A stretch of DNA of 64,000 bases, taken from Chaera sp964544355. GTDB lineage: Bacteria; Patescibacteriota; Saccharimonadia; Saccharimonadales; Saccharimonadaceae. Shown piece by piece: positions 16,564 through 25,888 of the stretch. Location: assembly GCA_964544355.1 (NCBI GenBank), contig CAZJAI010000003.1, positions 57,014 through 121,013 of the forward strand, in the 5' to 3' direction. The notes beneath the pieces were generated by a model. The model searched no databases. It saw nothing but the letters and a program-made list of their open reading frames with translations, and was not told where the DNA came from. Made by a program: the position numbers and the translations under genes. Each line of letters opens with the position of its first letter. Within the stretch, counting starts at the first letter, position 1.

Positions 16564-17565
16564 ATGGAGCCGACGATCAAAAGCGGAGCGGCCAGCGCGG
16601 CTAGATTGCTTCTAAGCCTAGTTTTGCTTGGCTTCGCCGGCTGGCTGCTGTTGAACAGGCAGTTCGTGCTCGATCAGCTGAGCCTGCTGAATTACCGGCC
16701 GGATCCCGGCGTGTCGGCTTTAGCCGCCAGCGACACTATGACTCCCTCCGGGCAGCGCTACTTTTTCGTGTCGCGGCCGAAAATCGAAAGCCGGGATCAA
16801 TTCAATCAAAACTGCACCGGCGGCAGCGAGCAGACCATCATCCTGGGGTGCTACGTCGGCCAGCGGATTTACATCTTTAACGTTACCGATCCGCGGCTGC
16901 CGGGGGTTAAAGAGGTTACCGCTGCTCACGAAATGCTGCATGCCGCTTACGACCGCCTGAGCTCAAGCGAACGACAGCGGGTTGACGCGATGATTCTGGA
17001 GCAGGTCAGGCAAATCAGCGACAAGCGCATACTAGCGCTGATTGCGTCTTATCAGCAATCCGAACCGACCCAGCTGGTGAACGAGATGCACTCCATTTTC
17101 GCGACCGAGGTTCGCAATCTAACACCTCAGCTGGAGCAGTACTACGCGCGCTATTTCGGCGATCGAGCCAAAGTGGTGGCATATTCCGAAGGTTACGAAA
17201 AAGTGTTCAATGATCTAAGGGCCCAGCAGAACCAGCTGCTGGCGGAGATGAATCAGCTGAACCTGGAAATCAAGAACCGCTCCGACGCGCTTAACGCCCA
17301 GATCAGCCAGCTCAACGCCGACATCGCCGCTTTTAATCAAAAGGCCAGAAGAAGCGGCGGATTCGCTAGCCAGGATGAGTTTAACCGCGAAAGGTCTGCT
17401 CTGGCTGCCCGTCAACAGGTCTTGCAGGCCGAACGAGACGCCATTAACGGTTTAATCGCTCAGTTTAACGCTAAGCGGGAACAGCTGCTGGCTTTAAACG
17501 TGCAGGCGCAGAGTCTTAATCAAAGCCTGTCCAGCACGCCTCAGAATGTTCCGGCGGTACAATAG
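16564..17565 (+). CDS. Membrane-anchored zincin-like protein with coiled coil
   Basis: 333 residues. One N-terminal transmembrane segment (about 12-30) places the rest outside the membrane. A short Cys-containing region (QNCTGG...ILGCYVG) leads to AAHEMLHAAYDRLSSSER, an HExxH zinc-peptidase signature at His122-His126. From about 215 to 310 the protein is a long Gln/Asn/Leu-rich coiled coil. I do not recognise a named family; a surface or periplasm-like metallopeptidase is an inference from the motif. AAGGAG abuts the ATG, unusually close for a Shine-Dalgarno. The gene begins 8 nt after clpC, and its stop codon is followed directly by the radA ATG, so the three are surely co-transcribed. Confidence 0.78.
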   Translation: MEPTIKSGAASAARLLLSLVLLGFAGWLLLNRQFVLDQLSLLNYRPDPGVSALAASDTMTPSGQRYFFVSRPKIESRDQFNQNCTGGSEQTIILGCYVGQRIYIFNVTDPRLPGVKEVTAAHEMLHAAYDRLSSSERQRVDAMILEQVRQISDKRILALIASYQQSEPTQLVNEMHSIFATEVRNLTPQLEQYYARYFGDRAKVVAYSEGYEKVFNDLRAQQNQLLAEMNQLNLEIKNRSDALNAQISQLNADIAAFNQKARRSGGFASQDEFNRERSALAARQQVLQAERDAINGLIAQFNAKREQLLALNVQAQSLNQSLSSTPQNVPAVQ

Positions 17566-18954
17566 ATGGCCAAACTAAAATCGGTTTACGTCTGCCAAAA
17601 CTGCGGGTTCGCCAGTCCTAAGTGGTCTGGCCGCTGTCCGGAATGCGGCGCCTGGAACAGCCTGGTGGAACAACCCGCCGGGCCGCCTGCCGGCAGCAAC
17701 TTGCTGGCTAAAAGCCGGGGCAAGCCGTTGCCGGGCCAGTCTTTATCCGGCCTATCGGCCGCTGCCGGCAAGCCGCGATTGAGCAGCGGTTTCAAGGAAA
17801 TCGATCAGGTGCTGGGCGGGGGCCTGGTGCCGGGTTCGGTTATTCTGCTGGCCGGTCAGCCCGGCATCGGCAAGAGCACCCTGGTGTTGCAGATAGCCGC
17901 CCAGGCGGCGACGGCTGGTCTTTCGGCGATGTACGTTAGCGGCGAGGAATCACTCAGCCAGATACATTTGCGAGCCGACAGGCTGGGGCTGGCGGCGGCC
18001 AAGCTGCAATTGGCCTCGTCAACCTCGGCGGACGATATTGCCGCCACCGTAGACACTTCCAACTACGACCTGGTTATCGTTGATTCGGTGCAGACCATGT
18101 CTATGGACCAGCTGTCATCGGCGCCCGGCACCATCAGCCAAATTACCAATACCGCCAACCTGATCATCCAGGCTGCCAAGCGGGCCGGCAGTTGCGTGAT
18201 TTTAATCGGTCACGTTACCAAAGAGGGGGCCGTCGCCGGGCCGAAAATCCTGGAACATGCCGTGGATGTAGTGTTACAGCTGGAGGGCGATCGTTACGGC
18301 GGGTTGAAAATAGTCAGAGCGGCCAAGAACCGCTACGGCTCAACCAGCGACGCCGCTTTGCTGGAGATGACCGACACCGGTCTGGCGGCGGCCGAAAACC
18401 CTTCGGCCATGCTCCTGGCCGAGAGGTTAGATAGCGACGGTTCGGTGGTGATGGCTACCGTCGAGGGCAACCGGCCGCTGCTGGTCGAAATTCAGGCGTT
18501 GGTTGTGCCCACCCATTTCGGTTATCCTAAGCGCACTGCATCGGGTTTCGACTTAAATCGGCTTAACGTGCTGATTGCCGTGATCGAACGGCGCAGCCGG
18601 CTGAAGTTGTCCGATCAGGATGTTTTTGTGAACGTGGTCGGCGGCCTGAAATTACAGGACCCGGCGGCTGATCTGGCGGTGTGCATGGCCATCGCTTCGG
18701 CTGCCGCCGGACGGCGCCTGGCCGAGGATACGGTGGTCTTTGGTGAAGTGGGACTGAGCGGCGAGATCCGTTCGGCGCCGCAGGCCGGCTTGCGGCTGGA
18801 GGAGGCCAGCCGGTTAGGTTTCAAGCAGGCGGTGTCGCCGAAGATTAAAGCGGGACGATCATCAGCTGGTCGCCAAGCCGGCCGGCTGGCCGTGCGGCCG
18901 GTGAGCGAGCTGAGACAGGCTTTTAACCAATTCTTAAAGACTGCCTCGAAATAA
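17566..18954 (+). CDS. radA: DNA repair protein RadA (Sms)
   Basis: 462 residues. Intact N-terminal zinc finger (Cys10, Cys13, Cys24, Cys27: CQNCG...CPECG), RecA-like ATPase with Walker A GQPGIGKST (97-105), the RadA-specific KNRYGST motif (about 249-255), and a C-terminal Lon-protease-like domain. It is a hexameric helicase that extends strand-exchange intermediates in recombinational repair and transformation. It starts on the base after the upstream stop codon. The order clpC-(x)-radA-yacL-like recalls the Bacillota clpC-radA-disA-yacL order without disA. Its retained zinc finger contrasts with the zinc-site losses elsewhere in the window. Confidence 0.97.
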   Translation: MAKLKSVYVCQNCGFASPKWSGRCPECGAWNSLVEQPAGPPAGSNLLAKSRGKPLPGQSLSGLSAAAGKPRLSSGFKEIDQVLGGGLVPGSVILLAGQPGIGKSTLVLQIAAQAATAGLSAMYVSGEESLSQIHLRADRLGLAAAKLQLASSTSADDIAATVDTSNYDLVIVDSVQTMSMDQLSSAPGTISQITNTANLIIQAAKRAGSCVILIGHVTKEGAVAGPKILEHAVDVVLQLEGDRYGGLKIVRAAKNRYGSTSDAALLEMTDTGLAAAENPSAMLLAERLDSDGSVVMATVEGNRPLLVEIQALVVPTHFGYPKRTASGFDLNRLNVLIAVIERRSRLKLSDQDVFVNVVGGLKLQDPAADLAVCMAIASAAAGRRLAEDTVVFGEVGLSGEIRSAPQAGLRLEEASRLGFKQAVSPKIKAGRSSAGRQAGRLAVRPVSELRQAFNQFLKTASK

Positions 18955-18991
18955 CAACCTTAAAAAGCTATTTACTAAATATTCAATTATC

Positions 18992-19729
18992 ATGATTAAT
19001 CTTATTTTACTGTTAGCGATATTAACAATCAGCGTTCTTACTCTGGTCTGGCTGGTTTTGGATAAAGCCGGTTTCAGAGTTGGCCAGGCGCCCGGCAGGA
19101 AAGTTCTGCTGGATACCTGCGCTTTAATAGACGGCCGAATAGTGGATATCGCCAAAGCCGGTTTCGTGCCAAGCCAGCTGCTGATACCCCGCGCCGTAGT
19201 CCGCGAGCTGCAATATATGGCCGATCAGAGTGATTCTGAGCGGCGGGAAAGAGCCCGTTTCGGCCTGGACGTGGTGCGAACCTTACAGGAAACCAAAAAC
19301 GTAGACGTTAAAATATTGCCGTATGACAGCCAGTCTTTGGTTGACGAGCAGCTGATCGAACTGGCCAAGCGCCTGGGCGCCATGCTTTACACCACCGACT
19401 ACAACTTAAACAAAGTCGCGCAAACCGAGGCGGTGGCGGTGCTTAACGTTAATGAACTGGCCCAGGCACTTCGACCCCGATATTTGCCCGGAGAAAAAAG
19501 CCGCATCAAACTGGTCCAGGCCGGTAACTCGGCTCATCAGGCGGTCGGTTATCTCGATGACGGCACCATGGTAGTGGTAGAGCACGCCAAATCGCTGATT
19601 GGCCGCGAAGTTCCGGTGGTCTTCACCCGGGTGCTGCAAACCGAGGCGGGCAAGATGATGTTTGCCACCACTCCCGCCGCTGCCGGGAAAGCCGTTTTCG
19701 GCCGGCGTCGCCGCTCCGGCGAATCCTGA
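18992..19729 (+). CDS. PIN-TRAM domain membrane ribonuclease-like protein (YacL-like)
   Basis: 245 residues. One N-terminal transmembrane helix (about 2-22) is followed by a PIN nuclease domain that opens with VLLDTCALIDGRIVDI (the first catalytic Asp is about residue 41) and includes later acids such as YTTDYNLNKVA. A C-terminal TRAM domain (about 172-228, SAHQAVGYLDDGTMVVVEHA) binds RNA. The fourfold transmembrane N terminus of B. subtilis YacL is reduced here to one helix. It follows radA, as in Bacillota. The likely role is a membrane-attached RNase; substrate unknown. Confidence 0.87.
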   Translation: MINLILLLAILTISVLTLVWLVLDKAGFRVGQAPGRKVLLDTCALIDGRIVDIAKAGFVPSQLLIPRAVVRELQYMADQSDSERRERARFGLDVVRTLQETKNVDVKILPYDSQSLVDEQLIELAKRLGAMLYTTDYNLNKVAQTEAVAVLNVNELAQALRPRYLPGEKSRIKLVQAGNSAHQAVGYLDDGTMVVVEHAKSLIGREVPVVFTRVLQTEAGKMMFATTPAAAGKAVFGRRRRSGES

Positions 19730-19744
19730 CACACCGCTGAACGA

Positions 19745-22441
19745 TCAGTTATGCGGTGTCAGGCTGGGCGGCCCCAAGCCGCCGCTGCCGTTGCTGGGCG
19801 GGGGCGAAGTTTGAAAATCAAAATCCTTGGTGGCGCTACCGTCGTAAAGGGCCTGGTCGATCACGGTGATGGTAACCGTTTGTTTGCCGCTGCTGTCGGC
19901 AGTGAAATCGGCCGTGTAATTGCCGCTACTACCGGCCGGCACAGTAGCTATCAGCTGGCTGCCCACTCTGAACTCAACCGATTGCAGTTGGTTGGTGCCC
20001 TGGTTGACCGCGGCGGTGATGGTGTATTTGCCGGGGCTGCTGGAGCTGATTTGGATATCGGAAACGAACGGTTTTAAGTCGCTACACTGATGCACGTTAT
20101 CATTGGCCGTAGGATCAAAGCCGTCCGGAGCGATGAACGACTCCTTTTTAGTAATCGGGTCGACGTATTTTTCGACGGTAACGGTTTTAATGGCTCGCGG
20201 CGGCGTGCAGGAAGTGGCTTTCTTCTTGGACACCGTGTCAAAGGCCATGCTGACGCCCGAAGTCTGAGGCTGGTTGAACCAGGAAGGAAAGATGTCGGTG
20301 CGGCCGGCCACCGTTAGGCGTTTGATTCCCGGCGGCTGCTGAAACCAGTCGCCGGGCTTCCAGGTGCCGTCCTTCTGGAAAATCTGCAGATGCAGCGGGC
20401 CCATGATGTTGTTGATGGTCGGGCCGACGATACTGGAAAGGGCATTGTTCATCGGTCGGCTGTCGTGGTTGCCCACCCATATGCTGGTAACCACCCGCGG
20501 CGAGTAGCTGTTCATCCACAAATCCTTGGAGCGGTTTCCCAGATTAGAGGTGCCGGTTTTGGTGGCCGTTTTAACTCCTGGTACGTTTAATCCCGAGGCT
20601 CCGAAGCCAAACGACGGGGCGCGGGCGGCATCGTCACTGAGAATGCTGTCTAGCAGATAGGGAATCTGGGGATCAAGCACCCGCTTGCCTTCGTCTTTCC
20701 ATTGTTGCAACACCTGACCCTGGGCGTTTTTTACCTCCAGTATGGTACTGACCGGCTTGTAAATGCCGCCGCGGGCCAGCGTGGCGAATGCGTTGGCGTG
20801 TTCGATTTGTTTCAAACCGCAGCCGCCGATGGCCGCCGCCAGACCTACCTGGGCATCTTTTCCGTCGGTGCAGTAACTTAAATCGCCTACGTCGCGAATA
20901 GTTTGCAGGGCGGAGTCACGGCCGGTAATGTACATAGCCTTGACCGCCGGTATGTTGCGGGATTGGGCCAGCGCTTCGCGGATGGTCATGTCGCCCTTGA
21001 ACTTGTTGTCGAAGTTGTTAAGCGGCGCGCCGTAAATCTGGTTGATTGGCTCGTCGCGCAGTATCGACCCGGCCCCGTAGTTGCCCTTAAACAGATTGGC
21101 GTAAACGAACGGCTTGATACTGGATCCGGGCTGTATGAACGATGTGGCGGCGTTATAGGCGCCGTAACCCGGATAGTTGTAATCCCGGCTGCCCATAAGG
21201 GCCAGAATCTGGCCGGTCGGCACATCCACCACGGTGACGGCACTGTTGTCGAAGCCGGCGGTACGCGGCAGGCTGGTCTGGAATAATTTGGCCACCGCCG
21301 ACTCGACGATTTGCTGGGCCCGGTAGTCCAAGGTGGTCTTCACCGTCAGACCGCCGCGCCCCACGGTGGTGCTGCCCAGCTTGTCTATGAGCTGCTGCCT
21401 GACCATCTGCAGGAAGTGCGGCGCCTTGATGTTCTGATAGGCGCTACTTTCCGGCTTAAGAGTGTCCAGGATGGCTACCTTTTTGGCATCCTCGGCCTGT
21501 TGCTTGGTGATGTAGCCCTGCTCGGCCATTTTATCTAACACGATGCGCTGGCGCTCGATCAGCGCCTTGTTACCCTCTATGTTATAGGGGTTGTAAAGCG
21601 TAGGTTGCTGGGGTATGGAAGCTATCAGGGCGGCTTCGGGCAGGGTGAGGTCTTTGGCTGGCTTGCCGAAGTAGGTCTGGGCCGCCGACTCCACGCCGTT
21701 GCGCCGGCCGCCGTAGGGCGACTCGTTCAGGTAGAGGGTCAGGATCTGGTCTTTGTTGTACATCCGCTCCACCTCGATAGCCAGAATGGCTTCTTTAATT
21801 TTTCGGGGGACGCCATTAAGCCCTCTTTGGTTGGCCTGGTCGGCAAAAAACACCTGTTTGACCAGCTGCTGGGTTAGGGTGGATCCTCCCTGGGTGCTGC
21901 CTCCGGTAAAGTTATTAATGGCCGCTCTGACTATGCCGGAGGGGCTGATGCCGCGGTGTCGATAAAAGTCTTTGTCCTCAATCGCCACGGTAGCCTGCTT
22001 CATATAATTGGATATCTCGTCTGATTTAACTACCAGCTTGTAAGTACTGTCGCCTTTGTCTTCCCAAAGCAATACGCCGTTGCGATCGTAATATTTGGTG
22101 ACGGTGGTTTGTACCCGCTTGTTGATTTCGCCCGGCCGGATAGCGTCCAGCTCTCTTCTGAACAGGGCGAACAGGGCCCCAACCAGCACGAACAGCAGCA
22201 GGGCGCTGATACCGGCAAGCTTGAGGGCCATAATGGCGCCTTCGCGACTGAACCAAAAAGCGGCTACCCGCCGGGGGTGCAGGCGGTAGAAAAACCGGCG
22301 CAGCGGATGCTTGGGCAGGCTGGCCAGATACTCCGCCCGGCGACGGCTGGCGCTGTCCCGGCGGTTCCGCCGTCGCGCCGACAGATTGGCGTAAACGCTG
22401 AGCCTTCGCTGGCCGCGACCCGACCGGAACTTTTTAAGCAC
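19745..22441 (-). CDS. Class A penicillin-binding protein (PBP1A-type)
   Basis: 898 residues, GTG start with GGAGG upstream. Very basic cytoplasmic N terminus (about 1-68, Arg-rich), one transmembrane helix (69-94), glycosyltransferase-51 domain with catalytic Glu155 in AIEDKDFYRHRG and the GGSTLTQQLVKQ motif, then a transpeptidase domain with SxxK (near Ser440 in PGSSIKPF), SRN (SxN) and KTGTS (near 627). After a Pro/Ser-rich linker the C terminus has an Ig-like beta domain (about 780-870) and a Gly/Pro-rich tail. It polymerises and cross-links peptidoglycan. It overlaps nothing and is divergent from tyrS. Confidence 0.96.
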   Translation of the reverse strand: MLKKFRSGRGQRRLSVYANLSARRRNRRDSASRRRAEYLASLPKHPLRRFFYRLHPRRVAAFWFSREGAIMALKLAGISALLLFVLVGALFALFRRELDAIRPGEINKRVQTTVTKYYDRNGVLLWEDKGDSTYKLVVKSDEISNYMKQATVAIEDKDFYRHRGISPSGIVRAAINNFTGGSTQGGSTLTQQLVKQVFFADQANQRGLNGVPRKIKEAILAIEVERMYNKDQILTLYLNESPYGGRRNGVESAAQTYFGKPAKDLTLPEAALIASIPQQPTLYNPYNIEGNKALIERQRIVLDKMAEQGYITKQQAEDAKKVAILDTLKPESSAYQNIKAPHFLQMVRQQLIDKLGSTTVGRGGLTVKTTLDYRAQQIVESAVAKLFQTSLPRTAGFDNSAVTVVDVPTGQILALMGSRDYNYPGYGAYNAATSFIQPGSSIKPFVYANLFKGNYGAGSILRDEPINQIYGAPLNNFDNKFKGDMTIREALAQSRNIPAVKAMYITGRDSALQTIRDVGDLSYCTDGKDAQVGLAAAIGGCGLKQIEHANAFATLARGGIYKPVSTILEVKNAQGQVLQQWKDEGKRVLDPQIPYLLDSILSDDAARAPSFGFGASGLNVPGVKTATKTGTSNLGNRSKDLWMNSYSPRVVTSIWVGNHDSRPMNNALSSIVGPTINNIMGPLHLQIFQKDGTWKPGDWFQQPPGIKRLTVAGRTDIFPSWFNQPQTSGVSMAFDTVSKKKATSCTPPRAIKTVTVEKYVDPITKKESFIAPDGFDPTANDNVHQCSDLKPFVSDIQISSSSPGKYTITAAVNQGTNQLQSVEFRVGSQLIATVPAGSSGNYTADFTADSSGKQTVTITVIDQALYDGSATKDFDFQTSPPPSNGSGGLGPPSLTPHN

Positions 22442-22510
22442 TTTTTACTCGGCCTCCTTCAAAAGAGCATAGTCTTAAAAACAGCTTGATCATTAATTGC
22501 TTTTAACCTC

Positions 22511-22551
22511 ATTATAACATTACCGGGCACGTAGAAAATTTAGGTTATAAT
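22511..22551. promoter_or_regulatory. Divergent -10 boxes for the PBP gene and tyrS
   Basis: ATTATA at 22511-22516 reads TATAAT on the minus strand (PBP gene), and TATAAT at 22546-22551 is on the plus strand (tyrS). The two promoters lie face to face within about 40 nt. -35 boxes are weak. Confidence 0.45.
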
Positions 22552-22593
22552 GAACAGAAGTATCCAATTTATTGAGAAGGGCTAAAAACCATC

Positions 22594-23817
22594 ATGAAGC
22601 TTTCCGAGCAGCTGAAGCGGCGCGGTTTCGTTAATCAGACAACCTTTAGTTCTATCGGGAAAATAGACGGGCCACCGCTGAGTTTTTACTGGGGGGTAGA
22701 TCCCAGCGCCGATTCGATGACGGTCGGGCACCTGGCCATGGCCATGATGGTGCGTCACTTTATAATGGCCGGGCATAAGGCCGTGCTGCTGGTCGGCGGT
22801 GCCACCGGCATGATCGGCGATCCCAAAGACGACGCCGAGCGGGCCTTGGCCAGCCTGAAAGAAATCAGCCGCAACAAGGCGGCTATCGCCACTCAGTACA
22901 AGCAGCTGTTTCAAGGGTTGGATTTTCAGCTGGTAGACAACTACGACTGGTTTAAGTCGGTCAAGCTGCTGCCTTTTTTAAGGGATATCGGTAAGCAGTT
23001 CAGCATGAGCCAGCTGCTTGACCGAGAGTTCGTTAAAAGCCGGGTGGGCGAGGGCAAGGCCGGACTGAGCTATGCTGAGTTCAGCTATTCGCTGATCCAG
23101 GGATACGACTTCTGGCACCTGTTTAAAAATTACGGCGTAACCCTGCAGGTCTGCGGTTCCGACCAGTGGGGCAATTCGGTCAGCGGCGTGGAGCTGATTC
23201 GCAAACTGGAGGGAAAAACGGCTCACGTCTGGTCGGCCCCCCTGGTTGTTAATCCGGCTACCGGTAAAAAGTTTGGCAAAAGCGAAGCCGGCGCGATCTG
23301 GCTGGACGAAACCAAGACCAGCGTCTACAAGTTTTATCAGTTCTGGCTGAATGTTGACGACCTGGCGGCGGCGCAATATCTGAAGATTTATACCATGATT
23401 GATCTGGACGAAATCGACGGGCTGGTGTTAAGTTCGCAGGCTGATCCGTCAAAGAGGCTGGCCCAGAAGCGGCTGGCTTTGGAGGTAACCGGTCTGGTGC
23501 ATGGCGCCGACAGGGCCGCCGCGGCTGAAAAGGTCAGCCGGGTGCTATTTGAGACCAGCGACCCCGGCACCCTGACGCCTGCCGAACTCAAGCTGTTGTC
23601 GGCCGAAATACCGGCGGTTCGTTGTCCGGACAGCCTGCCTCAGGTGATGGTGGCTGGCGGATTAGCTTCATCACTTAGCGAAGCCACCCGGCTGATTGCC
23701 TCCGGCGGCGTTAAAGTCAACGGCCGCCAGCCCGGCTCTGCCGACGAACCGCTGCCCGAATCCCGGCCCCTACTGCTCAAGAAGGGTAAAAACCAGTTCG
23801 CCTTAATACTGGATTGA
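22594..23817 (+). CDS. tyrS: Tyrosyl-tRNA synthetase
   Basis: 407 residues, class Ic synthetase of the TyrRS-Z / TyrZ type. The HIGH-like motif is MTVGHLAMA (about 42-50), the ATP-binding loop is KKFGKSEAGAIW (KMSKS equivalent, about 225-236), and a C-terminal S4 RNA-binding domain (about 345-400, LIASGGVKVNGR) contacts tRNA-Tyr. It charges tRNA-Tyr in the cytoplasm. GAGAAGG lies upstream of the ATG, after a leader of about 35 nt. recG follows 13 nt after its stop. Confidence 0.97.
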   Translation: MKLSEQLKRRGFVNQTTFSSIGKIDGPPLSFYWGVDPSADSMTVGHLAMAMMVRHFIMAGHKAVLLVGGATGMIGDPKDDAERALASLKEISRNKAAIATQYKQLFQGLDFQLVDNYDWFKSVKLLPFLRDIGKQFSMSQLLDREFVKSRVGEGKAGLSYAEFSYSLIQGYDFWHLFKNYGVTLQVCGSDQWGNSVSGVELIRKLEGKTAHVWSAPLVVNPATGKKFGKSEAGAIWLDETKTSVYKFYQFWLNVDDLAAAQYLKIYTMIDLDEIDGLVLSSQADPSKRLAQKRLALEVTGLVHGADRAAAAEKVSRVLFETSDPGTLTPAELKLLSAEIPAVRCPDSLPQVMVAGGLASSLSEATRLIASGGVKVNGRQPGSADEPLPESRPLLLKKGKNQFALILD

Positions 23818-23830
23818 AATAAAATCTGCG

Positions 23831-25867
23831 GTGCGAATTGATGACCCTATAGAAACGCTCAAAGGAGTCGGCCCGCAAGGCGCCGCCAAATTCCACTTAA
23901 GCGACATTCACACGGTCGGCGATATGATTTACAACTTGCCCAGAGACTACCAGGATTTCTCCAGGATCAGCCGAATTAGCGGTTTGCGGCCGGGTAGAGT
24001 CAGCCTGCGGGTTAGGGTGGACCAGGCGCACGGCCGCCGCCTGCGCCGGTCGATGCATCTGACGGAGGCCGTCCTGCAAGACGGCAGCGGTCAGGTGCGG
24101 GCCATTTGGTTCAACCAGCCTTATCGCTTGAGCCAGCTGAACGAGGGGGGCGAATTTTTAGTGGCCGGAGAATACGACTTTTGGCGCGATCGCTACCAGC
24201 TGGTTAATCCCGGCCTGGAAAGAATCTCCCAAACATCCGCGCCGACCGGGCGGATTTTACCGCAGTACCGCGAAACCAGGGGGCTGAAGTCCCACCTGAT
24301 CAGGCGCTTGCTGGCCCAGCTCAAACCGTTGATCGCCACTCTGCCGGACAGTCTGCCCGAGGCAGTGGGCCGCCGGATCAATCTACCCCAGCTGTCGAAT
24401 GCCTTGCTGTCGCTGCATTTTCCTGCCGATCTAAGCCAAATCGAGCCGGCCCGCCGCCGGCTGGCTTTCGAGGAGCTTTTTATTATGCAACTGGGCGGAT
24501 TGTTGAATAAACGAGAAAACGCTTCGCTGGCGGGCTGGCGGATTCCGTTCGACGGTCCGGCCGCCAGAGATTTCGTGGCGGCTTTGCCTTTCAAGCTGAC
24601 CGATTCCCAGCGGGCGGCCGCCTGGCAGATTATCAAAGATCTTGACGCCGACCGGCCAATGAACCGGCTGCTGCAGGGCGATGTCGGATCGGGCAAGACG
24701 GTGGTAGCCGGCATGGCCGCTTTTATGGCCGGCCGGGCGGGATTTCAAACCGCTTTCCTGGCTCCTACCGAAATCCTGGCCAGGCAGCATGCTCAAACCC
24801 TTAGTGAGCTACTGGGGCCCTTTAACGTGGAAGTGGCTCTGCTGACGGGCGGGCTGAGAACTGCCGCCAAGAGCCTTTTAAAACGCCGTATCGCTGACGG
24901 CATGGCTACGGTTATAACCGGTACCCATGCTCTTTTGACCGGCGACATCAAATTTAAAAATCTGGGCCTGGTGGTGGTGGACGAACAGCACCGGTTCGGA
25001 GTCAGCCAGCGGCGGGCTTTGCTTAAAAAATCCAGCCGGCTGCCGCATTTGCTGACCATGTCGGCCACCCCGATACCCCGCAGCCTGGCTTTGACGCTTT
25101 ATGGCGAGCTGGACATCTCTCAACTTACCGACAAGCCGGCGGGAAGGCGCCCGGTTATTACCCGGATCTGTTCGCCCAACAGTCGGGAAGTGCTATACCG
25201 CACGGCTCTTGACGAGATTGCTGGAGGCCACGCCGTGTACGTGGTTTGCCCAGCCATCGGTCAAAACGGCGAGATGAGCGAACTGAAGAACGTTGAAGAG
25301 GAGGTTCTCAGGCTAGGCCGGTCGCCGCTGAAAGGTTGCCGCATCGGACGGCTGCACGGACAGATGAAATCCGCTGAAAAAGAAGCGGTACTGTCAGCGT
25401 TTACCGAAGGGGAGCTGGACGTTCTGGTGTCCACCAGCGTGGTAGAAGTGGGCGTCGACGTGCCGCGGGCATCGGTTATGGTGATCGAAGGCGCCGAACG
25501 TTTCGGCCTGGCCCAGCTGCACCAGCTACGCGGGCGGGTGGGCAGAACCGATCGGCAGAGTTATTGCTTTTTAGTGCCTTCCACCTCCGCGGAACCGGGA
25601 CGCCGGCTAAGGGAGGTAGCGGCCAGTCAGGACGGTTTTTATCTGGCCGAAGTCGATATGCGCCTGAGGGGGCCGGGCGAAATTTATGGCCGCGCCCAGC
25701 ACGGCAGGCTGCCGCTTAAGTTCGCTGATTTATCGGATAGCAGCCTGATAGCCAGTGCCCGACGGGCCGCCGAGCTGTTTTTAGGCCGGACCGGAGGCGA
25801 TCTGCTAAAATACCAGCAACTCCATGAGCGGGTGGAATATTTTCGGCACCTGACCTCATTGAATTAA
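23831..25867 (+). CDS. recG: ATP-dependent DNA helicase RecG
   Basis: 678 residues from a GTG start. N-terminal wedge/OB domain (to about 250) grips branched DNA; helicase motifs follow: Walker A GDVGSGKT (about 283-290), APTEILARQHA, DEQHRFGVSQR (DExH), SATPIPRSL and QLRGRVGRTD (motif VI). It drives reversal of stalled forks and branch migration. Length is normal. It follows tyrS closely and is probably in the same transcript. Confidence 0.97.
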   Translation: MRIDDPIETLKGVGPQGAAKFHLSDIHTVGDMIYNLPRDYQDFSRISRISGLRPGRVSLRVRVDQAHGRRLRRSMHLTEAVLQDGSGQVRAIWFNQPYRLSQLNEGGEFLVAGEYDFWRDRYQLVNPGLERISQTSAPTGRILPQYRETRGLKSHLIRRLLAQLKPLIATLPDSLPEAVGRRINLPQLSNALLSLHFPADLSQIEPARRRLAFEELFIMQLGGLLNKRENASLAGWRIPFDGPAARDFVAALPFKLTDSQRAAAWQIIKDLDADRPMNRLLQGDVGSGKTVVAGMAAFMAGRAGFQTAFLAPTEILARQHAQTLSELLGPFNVEVALLTGGLRTAAKSLLKRRIADGMATVITGTHALLTGDIKFKNLGLVVVDEQHRFGVSQRRALLKKSSRLPHLLTMSATPIPRSLALTLYGELDISQLTDKPAGRRPVITRICSPNSREVLYRTALDEIAGGHAVYVVCPAIGQNGEMSELKNVEEEVLRLGRSPLKGCRIGRLHGQMKSAEKEAVLSAFTEGELDVLVSTSVVEVGVDVPRASVMVIEGAERFGLAQLHQLRGRVGRTDRQSYCFLVPSTSAEPGRRLREVAASQDGFYLAEVDMRLRGPGEIYGRAQHGRLPLKFADLSDSSLIASARRAAELFLGRTGGDLLKYQQLHERVEYFRHLTSLN

Positions 25868-25888
25868 ATAAACTGTCGCGGTAAAAAC

